From: Campanula takesimana
Taxonomy: Eukaryota; Streptophyta; Magnoliopsida; Asterales; Campanulaceae
Direction of reading: 5' to 3'
DNA: 64,000 nt
Assembly: GCA_026119855.1 (NCBI GenBank)
Contig: JAOWBW010000488.1
Span: forward strand, 558,001-622,000
The first letter of the stretch is position 1; each line of letters begins with the position of its first letter. The notes beneath the pieces were generated by a model. It was not told the DNA's origin. It saw nothing but the letters and a program-made list of their open reading frames with translations, and did no database searches. Shown here one piece after another: positions 56,182 through 64,000 of the stretch. The position numbers and the translations under genes were made by a program.

Positions 56182-57406
56182 ATGAATCAATTTGGGCATT
56201 CCGAGGGCAGCAATTTATTTGCTGCATCCCACCAGGGTGCTTCTAACACTCAAGCGAAAATTGGATTGAAGCAAATGGGATTTGAGGAGAAAGAGGCTGC
56301 AGTTCATGAAGAAATGAAAAGAGTTAACCAACTTCCTCCCACCAGTACATATGCAGGCAATCGAATGCGGATTCTTAAGAAGATCCTCCAGCTTCTATCG
56401 GTACAGGTATGCAGTTGTCCTAAAATTATCTACTTCAAATTCAAAGTCAACACGATCCAAAACCCTTCTTTTTTGTCACCTCTTGGTAACTGTAGCTGTG
56501 TAGGTACAAGTATTTGAACTAAAAGTGATGCACACGGATGTTTATTTCTAACATTTTTAAGGAATATTTTCAGCTGCAGGAAAAGTTAATGGATAAAGTT
56601 CATGTATTGTATATAATGATGATGTATCCTCTTTCACATTCTATGATGCTGCTATTCTAAGAATAGTTTGGTAGAGAACAGTGGCGGAGGTAGGATTTCA
56701 TTTTAATAGGGGGTGAAAAATATTTCAAGTATTGAGAATTACTGTGCAGTACCTACATAGTAGAGTCTAAATTTGGCACAAATGGAGGCAAATTTTATAA
56801 CATAATGCAATTGTTTTATAATTTCCATCATTTCCGATGGAGCCAAAGACTCACTATTTTTTGGCTTGGGAATATGATGGAATAAAGCAAAATGGGTCAC
56901 TAAACTGTCTGCGCTTCTTTGTGATGAAGCAGCAGTCAGTCCATGCAATTTTCGACGCAATTTTCATCATGGGTCATCTGGAAACAGCCTCTTTGTGCTT
57001 TAATACAGGGCAAGGCTGCGTACATCCGACCCCCCCCCTTACCCCACCATAGGTGGGAGCCTTTGCGGCACTGGGGTAATGTTGTTGTTGTTGTTGTTGT
57101 TGTAATGCAATTGTTTTATAAGATAAGTTCACCTGAGACTCCTTTGAGTCAAATTCCCTACCATACTTGTACAGGTAGATAAAAGAGAGATTGACTTGGT
57201 ATGTCCAGGTTCAGTCAACCGTGTAGAATAAGCGATTCTTAGTGTTATTAGATTTTATTTATTTTTGGCATAATCTGTCAGTTCTGTTAGACATCAATCA
57301 TTGCACCATGGAATTTGATTTGCCCGTTAAATATTTTTTTTTCCACCAGAGAACGACATCACAGGAACAGGAGTTGGAGTTACTTTTTTCTGGGCTCTCT
57401 ATCTGA
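56182..57406 (+). CDS. Small conserved plant protein of unknown function, 93 aa
   Basis: Two exons, 56182-56406 and 57350-57406, joined in phase by GT-AG (GTATGC...CACCAG). The first 30 residues are polar (Asn, Gln, Ser). Residues about 30-75 form a charged, helical stretch, GFEEKEAAVHEEMKRVNQLP then NRMRILKKILQLLSVQ. The second exon gives RTTSQEQELELLFSGLSI and a TGA. The combination of QLPPxSxYAxxR and a C-terminal acidic ELELLFxGLS reminds me of an uncharacterised plant family, but I cannot name it and assign no function. No signal peptide or membrane segment. The intron (943 nt) carries a hAT-like piece and a SINE. Confidence 0.75.
56679..56802. mobile_element. hAT-type MITE fragment in the intron
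   Basis: Begins CAGTGGCGGAGGTAGGATTT, the terminus used by the elements at 11016, 13815 and 17238. The right end was not found; the SINE may sit inside it. Confidence 0.45.
56822..57102 (+). mobile_element. SINE with (TTG)n tail and 19-bp target duplication
   Basis: 281-bp body ending GGGGTAATG(TTG)n, preceded by CAAGGCTGCGTACATCCGAC and ACCCCACCATAGGTGGGAGC, the 3' signature of TS/Au-type plant SINEs. TAATGCAATTGTTTTATAA occurs perfectly on both sides (56803-56821, 57103-57121). The 5' tRNA-like promoter is not obvious. Confidence 0.9.
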
Positions 57407-57773
57407 GCATATCTGCAAAAGTCTACAGTGATGGTTAGTTTTGTTAATATATCTTCTCAATTTCCTGCAATTTTCATTGTACTATACGATGTGTCTATTA
57501 GATTGTTAAGGATGGATTTTACATTTGCCTCTTTTGGCTGAAACGTTGTAATGTAAATGGTGAAATATTAAAAGTAATAGTAGAACTGTTAGAGGAAAGG
57601 GGAACACCTTTTTATCACTGGGATAGAAGGTTGCCCTCTCCCGTTTTGCCTAGTAGTGTTTCAAAGGGGAAGGAAGGTTTGAGTTTATTAGCTAGCATGG
57701 CCCAGCTGTTTACATTTGTCTCCTATTATTGTTATGAACGTTTAACTTGGAGTACTATTACTTTCAAATTATA
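57407..57773. other. 3' flank of the 93-aa gene, no further gene
   Basis: Likely 3' UTR then intergenic. An additional spliced 3'-UTR segment near 59235-59309 (after ATTGCAG) is possible but unsupported. Confidence 0.4.
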
Positions 57774-58027
57774 CTCCTTCCGCCCCAAAATGATGTTCCC
57801 ACTTTTTTTTATGTTAGTATGAAGGAACTTTTAGCAATAACTTTGGTTTAATCAAATTATTCTAATGAAAATATAAAACTTGTTATTGATAGTATTTATA
57901 ATGGTGTATTAATAACAAGTTCTATATTTTCATAAGGATAACTAAATGAAACTAAAATTATTGCTCAAATTTCATTCGTTCTGACTAACGCTAAAAAAAT
58001 GGGAACATCATTTTGGGACGGAGGGAG
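57774..58027. mobile_element. Stowaway MITE
   Basis: CTCCTTCCGCCCCAAAATGA and inverted TCATTTTGGGACGGAGGGAG, TA at 57772-57773 and 58028-58029. 254 bp, long internal symmetry. Relative of 8655-8870. Confidence 0.9.
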
Positions 58028-58477
58028 TATCGCTCATGCTCATTTGAACGTCTCTTTCTAGACACCCTTGGATCAACTCAAAATGATTCATATTTCTTTG
58101 TGGCGTCCTGAGTTGAATTTCTTTTTTTTTTCTCTCTTATTGGATGCCATCTTGCCAACCTGCTCCGCACTTACCATCCTTATCACGACACACGAGTTCC
58201 TCAAGAAGCCTAATATCAGCTTATAATGGATTTTTCATTCAGTCCTTGCAGCTGGTGACAATAGCTAGTTATTGTTAGTCATTTCCCAGTTTTTCGAATT
58301 ATAAAATTAGATTATGTTCATGGCAGATGATAGATGTGTCGCTTGCAGCCGTTTCTCCCTCCATCGCACCTTTAACCTATTCCTTTTGCACTTGCATTTA
58401 TTTTCAGAAAGTTTTTTCGTTACTGGTGTTTGAAAGTGTTAGTTAAAGAGTCTATAGACTGTCTATCATACAAACTA

Positions 58478-58745
58478 CTCCCTCCGTCCCACCGAAAATT
58501 GCAAAACTTACCAAAATGGGCGTCCCATAGAAATTGCACATTCCATAAATGGAAAGTTTTTAATACTTTTTAATTAGTGGGTCCCACTTCTCATACTCAC
58601 ATCTACTAACCCACTAACTATTCTCTACCCCACTTTCTCTCTCCCACTCAACTATCAACACTCACAACACATCTCCTTTTTCACTTTTTCCCTTAATTCT
58701 TGTGCCATAATTTTTTTTTTGAAGTTTCCGGCGGGACGGAGGGAG
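58478..58745. mobile_element. Stowaway MITE
   Basis: CTCCCTCCGTCCCACCGAAA and inverted TTCCGGCGGGACGGAGGGAG, TA at 58476-58477 and 58746-58747. 268 bp. Confidence 0.9.
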
Positions 58746-58834
58746 TATAATCCTTTCAAATGAAACCAGTACTGTCCAAGCCCTTATGAGGGTTATAATC
58801 TTGTCCGCTTAACTAAGTTATAAACAAAGAAATA

Positions 58835-59090
58835 CTCCATCCGTCTTGGAAAGATTGTCCCACTTTGACTTTCATGGTCAACTCCATTAAACTTTAACCA
58901 TAACTTAAGGAAATCTAGCAATCCCTATGCAATTCTAAAAATTGTTACCGATTCATCAGAAAGTAGGAATACTATCAACAAGAAGTTTTAGAATTGTACA
59001 TGGATAGCTAGATTTTCACCCTTATGGTGAAAGTTCGATTGAGTTGACCATAAAAGTCAAGGTGGGACTATCTTTCCGGGAGTGAGGGAG
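58835..59090. mobile_element. Stowaway MITE
   Basis: CTCCATCCGTCTTGGAAAGA and inverted TCTTTCCGGGAGTGAGGGAG, TA at 58833-58834 and 59091-59092. 256 bp. Confidence 0.88.
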
Positions 59091-60044
59091 TATCATCTTT
59101 GAAATACTTGTTACGGTTTTGTTTCTTGATCTGTCATCATAGTGCATGTTATAGCAATCATAGAGCCTGTTCTTTGTGTGTGTGTGTGTGTTGCTACTCT
59201 TGATCTACCTTAATTATTTAGTACTAGCTTAATTGCAGCTTGGTGAAATGACAGATCTGTGCAGATTTGTTGGCAAAGCTCTGAACCAGCTTTTGATAGT
59301 GCTTGTAGATAGGGATGGCAACGGGTCGGATACGGTCCGGATATCGCAAAACCCGTATCCGACCCGAGGTTGTTGACCCCGTATCCGTATCCGATTACGG
59401 CGAATCCGTATCCGCCCGTATGATCCGCCCACTTTTTTTTTTTTTTTTTTTTTTTTTTAAGGCCTGGCCCATCTCTCATTGCCTTGGATTTGAAATAGAA
59501 GGCCCATTTGTGAAAAAATCAACAAACAAACATAACAAACATAGTTACTGGCATGGCATGTACCAAAAAAAAAGTTACTGCCAGTTCACCAAAACAAAAA
59601 AAAAATGACAAAAATAAAACATAGTAGCAAGGCTGCAGGAACAGAGCAGCGACCAACTTCAAACTTTCAAACACAAACATAGTTACTGTCTCTGTTCTAC
59701 ACTTCTACTAACTTCAAACTAGTTAACCAAATTCCAACTAACCAAACACAAACACAAACACTTTCAAGTTTAGTGTTACAAACCAAACAAAATAAATAAA
59801 TCCAAACACTTTCAAATTTAGTGTTACAAACCAAACAACATAAATAAATCAATTCATAACAAATATTCAAAACCAAAAGGATTTCAAGGAGTCTTCATTC
59901 CCCGCTTCAATCTCCTTACATCATCTAACTCCATGTCAATAAAATCTACATAATTAAAAAATAAACAAAGAGATAATTAACACTATAAAGCAAATACAAA
60001 AAATAACCAAATAAATAATTGTCATAGTAAATTTCCTTACCCAA

Positions 60045-61094
60045 TCAATCTTGAACATCAAGATCATCACTACAAGTTGCCATGTTGTCCACCATACCCA
60101 CACTTAATGAGAGACCTATATCAAAAAAGGTAATGAGATATATACAAGTGAAATTTACAAATTTATAAGCTAAAAGCTATTCCCTCCGTCCCAAAATACA
60201 TGTATTTTGGGACGGAGGGAGTATCATTTTATAATATTTACCTTTCTTTTCATTCCGTAGCCAATTTTGAGTGCACATTAATGCTTCCAATGTGTTGGGA
60301 GCCAATCTACTACGATGGGGACTAATCAATCTTCCACTTGTGCTAAAGGCCGCCTCAGATGCAACACTTGTAACCGGTATAGCAAGCACGTCCCTAGCGA
60401 TCTTTTGTAGAGTTGGAAATTTAACTCCATTAGTCTTCCACCATGCCAATACATCAAAATTTCCCTCTATTGGCAACACCAATTCTTCCAAGTAGTGATC
60501 TAATTCCGATTTTACATCCCTTTGACTTGATGTACTATAAACAAACTTCTTAAAATCCGAAACCCTATCACTTGCATTCCAACCACCACCCGAAGAACAA
60601 GAAGAGGGTGTTTCACTCACAACTATTTTATCCACATTTTGTTCACTTTTGTACTCATTCAACAAATCGTAACAAGAATTTCGAATTTTTGCAATCTCAA
60701 AAGAAGCTAACTCTTCTCCATGAATTTTAGGCAAAAAATACTCAATAAGCTTCATCTTAAATCTTGGGTCCAAAACACATGCCATTCCCAAAATTTCATG
60801 ACATTCACTCCAATACTTATCATACTTCTCAACCATTTTTTGTGCCATATCGGAAATAAAAAGTTCGGAATCAAAAACCCAATCATTCAATGCCAATTTG
60901 ATTTCACAAACATGTAGAAAAAACTCATTAGAAGTAGGATAAGAAGTTCCCGAAAAAATCAATGTCACATCATAAAACTTTTTCAATTTCTCAATAATCC
61001 TTTCAACTCTTCTCCAATCTTCCTCACTAGGTAAACAAGTATAAGACTTTTCTGTTATCGATACATCTTTTAAAGAAGATAAGTAACAAAACAA
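60045..61094 (-). pseudogene. hAT transposase, C-terminal part
   Basis: Exon 60242-61094 then exon 60045-60115, joined AAAG|GTAAAT...TATAG|GT in phase, ending ...VQD and TGA. Residues recall the plant hAT family with a DUF4413-like segment (FSGTSYPTSN; ACVLDPRFKM) and the hAT C-terminal dimerisation region (LDHYLEELVLP; FDVLAWWK; AIPVTSVASEAAFS). The N-terminal BED zinc finger and the first half of the catalytic domain are missing; no Met begins the homologous region, so the part upstream of 61094 was lost by deletion. Not expected to be active alone. A further exon-like stretch near 59897-59950 is possible. Confidence 0.88.
60181..60220. repeat. Perfect 40-bp palindrome, minimal Stowaway
   Basis: TCCCTCCGTCCCAAAATACA followed at once by its exact reverse complement, with TA just outside on both sides. 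It equals two Stowaway ends joined with no interior. Lies in the intron of the hAT transposase, about 20 bp past the splice donor. Confidence 0.92.
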
Positions 61095-61455
61095 CTACAA
61101 TAGAAGTTCATTTTTCGTCCATGTGTACAATATAACGAGAGCTACCACTATATCTGAGGTCCAAGGGAAGGGCCGGGTCCAAAGATACAAATAAGAAAAA
61201 TCATTTGCAGAAACCAGGTAAAAATTGTGGGAAATAGCATTAAATTCAAGCAGAAGCATCTCTATGTATCAAATTCTGGATATGCGGAGGTCTTTCACTG
61301 ATTATATGGAGAATAAGAGTAAAACAACAGTAACTAGTACTAAACTATACTAAGATTGCTTTGTAAGGTCAGAAACTACTCAATTTATTGCCTCTTAAAT
61401 CATGCTAGATCAACAATACACGAAAATTATTGATTTTTGTTCTATCCACATAATC

Positions 61456-61885
61456 AAAACAAACAGCTTAGAATGTGAAATCGAAATCAAAATCAAAATT
61501 AAATCGAAATCAAAATCGGGATTAGAAATTGGGAATCGAAACAGGAGATCATCACCTGAAATGCAAACAGAATCCGTAGTGATGGCCGGAGCTCGCGTCG
61601 CCTGGTCGCTGAGGTCGGTCGTCTGTGCAATCGTCGGCGCCGCCTCTCTCTCTCTCTTAGTCCCAAAACAAACAGCTTAGAATGTGAAATCGAAATCAAA
61701 ATCAAAATTAAATCGAAATCAAAATTAAATCGAAATCAAAATCGGGATTAGAAATTGGGAATCGAAACAGGAGATCATCACCTGAAATGCTAACAGAATC
61801 CGTAGTGATGGCCGGAGCTCGCGTCGCCTGGTCGTCTGTGCAATCGTCGGCGCCGCCTCTCTCTCTCTCTCTTAGTCCTAACGGC
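61456..61885 (-). repeat. Tandem duplication of the hAT leader exon
   Basis: Two direct copies, 61456-61664 and 61665 to about 61885 (209-bp period), joined at the word AAAACAAACAGCTTAG. On the minus strand each holds a GA-rich leader, GGCGGCGCCGACGATTG, a start-lacking exon piece and a donor-like ATTTCAG|GTGATG. The copies differ by a 22-bp expansion of TTAAATCGAAATCAAAA and a 13-bp loss near CTGGTCG. Confidence 0.88.
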
Positions 61886-61942
61886 GGGTTTGAGAAATTG
61901 AAAGAAAACCCTAGGAACTGATAGTGAATGGTTCACACACAG

Positions 61943-61952
61943 TATATATAAA
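61943..61952 (-). promoter_or_regulatory. TATA box of the hAT element
   Basis: Minus-strand TTTATATATAC lies about 60 nt upstream of the GA-rich leader and pyrimidine-rich start region, in a suitable place for the transposase promoter. Inference from position only. Confidence 0.5.
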
Positions 61953-62207
61953 AGGGTAGCGTTGTAATAATAACTGAAAACAAGGGTAAAATAGTAAATA
62001 GACATCTTAATATAGGATACGGGTCGGATACGGGTCGGATACGGATATAATTTCATACGGGTCGGATACGGACGGATCTCGGACAGATTCCGAACCCGTA
62101 TCCGAACCCGCCGGATTTTTAAAATCTATTACCAAACCCACCCATCCCCGGTCGGATTGTCTCGGATACGGATCGGGTTCGGTAAAATTGCCATCCCTAC
62201 TTGTAGA

Positions 62208-62803
62208 TCGTGTTGGTATGATGTTGGTGCTTGCTCATCTCGTTTGATTTAAAAATTTGAAGTGGGACTAGAACCATAAGGGCAAGGCTGGACGGAGTTT
62301 GCCACACTATGTAGTTGTTTTCATCTGGGTGGTGCGAGAGATTTGTACGTCTTAGTTCTTAGGTCCGTTTTCGTTTCCTGTTTCGGTTTTGTCTGTGTAA
62401 TTTGAGTGCTTTGTTTTGGAGTTTTGGAAAGCATGGACTGCCTACAATCCTTTGGGAGGTGAAGGTTTTTTTTTGTTTGTTTTTTAATTGGTTTTTGTTA
62501 ATGTGGTCTAATGTGGTTGGTACACACTTCTATGTGAAGATACATTGTGCAAACTACGTTTATTGGTTGAAATTTATTTTCAATTTGTCTAGGCATTACA
62601 AAGTTTTAAGTCAAGAATGGGTCACTCATTATCAAGTGACTGAGTAATTATTTATAACTTTTATCTTTAAGTTGATTGTGACATTCTTTGCTAAAACTAT
62701 AAAACGTATTTTTTTGGTGTGTTCCTCAGTTTTTGAAAGAATATGTTTCAATTGAAAAGTTGGACTTTTTGTGAGTTTTTTTCTTTCAGTAGAAACATAC
62801 TTA
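62208..62803. other. Intergenic, no gene seen
   Basis: T-rich sequence with short open frames only. Might be the distal 3' UTR of the upstream gene, displaced by the hAT insertion. Confidence 0.4.
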
Positions 62804-63418
62804 GGCTTCGTTTGTTTGGAGGAAAACATTTTTCGCATTTTCCGGTGTTTGTTAAGCACATGGAAATGGGAAAAACGTTTTCTGGAAAATGGTTTTCCCC
62901 CGTTTATAAGGAAAACGATTTCCTTACCTCCACCTAAGGAAAACATTTTCCGGAAAATGTTAATGATAAAAAATTATTTTTGAACACTCTTCCACCTCCA
63001 CCTTGCCCCTTTCCAACACCACCCATCCCACCCACCCTCCTCCCCACAATTTTTTTTTTTTTTTCACTCACATTAAAATTATTTTTGAACACCTCCCCCA
63101 CACACCTCCACCCCTCACCCTATCCCACCATCCACCCACCCCAAAAAAGAAACTTTCCTTTCACTCACATTAAAATTATTTTTGAACACCTCCCACACCA
63201 CACCTCACCCCTATCCCCCACCTCACCTACCCTCCCAACACCACCCATCCCACCTCAACCCCCACCCCTATTCAATTTTTTTCTCATATGAAAATATTTT
63301 TCGAAAAACATTTTCCATAGGTTTACCAAACAACCAAAAACATGTTTATGTCATTTTTCGGAAAACATTTTCCAGGAAATCATTTTCCGGAAAATGTTTT
63401 CCCCCAAACAAACGAGCC
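62804..63418. mobile_element. PIF-like non-autonomous element with internal repeats
   Basis: GGCTTCGTTTGTTTGGAGGA and inverted CCCCCAAACAAACGAGCC, TTA on both sides (62801-62803, 63419-63421). Interior has three direct copies of a segment led by ATTAAAATTATTTTTGAACA and followed by C-rich CACC tracts. Related to 23947-24719. Confidence 0.75.
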
Positions 63419-63667
63419 TTATTTATATAAGAAAATTTGCTCGTGGTCAATAAAGTTGTGTTATACTTTTCTAGCATAAGTTTGCATTATCGTGCCCAAA
63501 TTTATATGATTACTTAAATACAACATAAACAACGAGAGATACGTGAATACAATTTATATCATTAGTAGGAATACAATTTAATAAGATACTCGTATCAAGT
63601 ATTACATCAAACTACACATTCATTCAATTTTTTTCTGTTTTAGATAAAAGGATTTTTTTTTTTTTTT

Positions 63668-63778
63668 AGTAATGTTGAGTGTGGCGGGTTCGCATCGATG
63701 CAACCAATAGAATATAGCCATCATCATATGTTGTAAGCAAGATTTTATTACTTTATTTTGTGCGCTTAAGATTGATAA
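63668..63778. mobile_element. Partial MULE-type MITE
   Basis: GAGTGTGGCGGGTTC, GATGCAACCAATAGAATAT and the following AGATTTTATTACTTTATTTT align with the right half of 16605-16779; the left half is missing and flanked by T and A runs. Confidence 0.6.
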
Positions 63779-64000
63779 AAAAAAAAAAAAAAAGATAAAA
63801 AAAACCATAATTAAAATAAAAATAAAATAAAATAAAATAAAAATTAACCGATCACGTTAAAGTAGTGGAAATGTTGCGTACACCGTTAACAGTAAAAGAG
63901 AATAGCAGGTGCTGTGTTTTGGTTGGGGGTTCAGCGGCAAACCAAGTAGAGTATTTACTTCCGTCCATCTTTCCCGTTAACAGAAGCTTGAAGATTACGT

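Larger units (their letters stand above)
59310..62199 (-). mobile_element. hAT transposon, internally deleted, 2.9 kb
   Basis: Inverted termini TAGGGATGGCAA and TTGCCATCCCTA with a perfect 8-bp target duplication CTTGTAGA (59302-59309, 62200-62207). Both ends carry many GGATACGG/CCGTATCC sub-terminal repeats, typical hAT transposase-binding arrays. Contains a promoter-like region at the right and only the C-terminal half of a transposase on the minus strand. Confidence 0.95.

Noticed and set aside
61499..62056. Arg-rich frames in the hAT right part
   Set aside because: Derived from the GA-rich leader and its tandem duplication; they differ between the two copies and have no domain.
63000..63290. 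Pro-rich frame resembling an extensin or cell-wall protein
   Set aside because: Comes from C-rich internal repeats of the PIF-like element at 62804-63418; no signal peptide and no Ser-Pro4 repeats.

Overview
The window is nuclear DNA from a flowering plant, most likely a eudicot. The evidence is intron-rich genes with GT-AG splicing, a chloroplast-targeted PPR gene, a plant-type ArfGAP, a nuclear tRNA-Ser, and a dense load of plant transposons (Stowaway, Tourist/PIF, hAT and MULE-type MITEs, a SINE, a Helitron, Ty3 chromoviruses). The species cannot be told from the sequence alone.

Host genes are few. On the minus strand, about 7.6-21.2 kb, lie a THA8-like short PPR protein (7637-8335), a tRNA-Ser(CGA) (8523-8604) and a complete 11-exon AGD5/NEVERSHED-type ArfGAP (9971-21154; 468 aa, every exon junction in phase). 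On the plus strand lies a two-exon gene for a conserved-looking 93-aa protein of unknown function (56182-57406).

The rest is layered mobile DNA. From 1 to 7.4 kb there is an AT-rich satellite tract, a SINE-like piece, a TIR element and a gag-only LTR retrotransposon (TR-GAG) sitting inside a Tourist-like MITE. From 7.4 to 21.2 kb MITEs fill the introns and flanks of the genes, some nested inside others. From 21.7 to 27.2 kb there are nested hAT, Stowaway and PIF elements. From 27.7 to 52.7 kb lies a Helitron (5' TC, 3' hairpin and CTAG, A|T target) with two tandem copies of a Pif1-type helicase region. The first copy is broken by a 16.9-kb Tekay-like chromovirus array (LTR-internal-LTR-internal-LTR) flanked by one 5-bp target duplication. 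The Helitron appears to carry a fragment of a plasma-membrane H+-ATPase exon and is itself inserted in a small TIR element whose sister copy at 2.4 kb shows the empty site. From 53 to 64 kb there are a minisatellite-bearing TIR element, a 1-kb hAT element, several Stowaways, a SINE with a 19-bp target duplication and a 2.9-kb internally deleted hAT element.

The most informative aspect is the insertion history: many elements have readable target duplications and several have an empty-site paralogue in the same window, so the order of events can be reconstructed by eye. I found no CRISPR array, operon or clearly new enzymatic system. The nearest thing to an undescribed structure is the Helitron with duplicated helicase, host-exon fragment and three-LTR chromovirus array.
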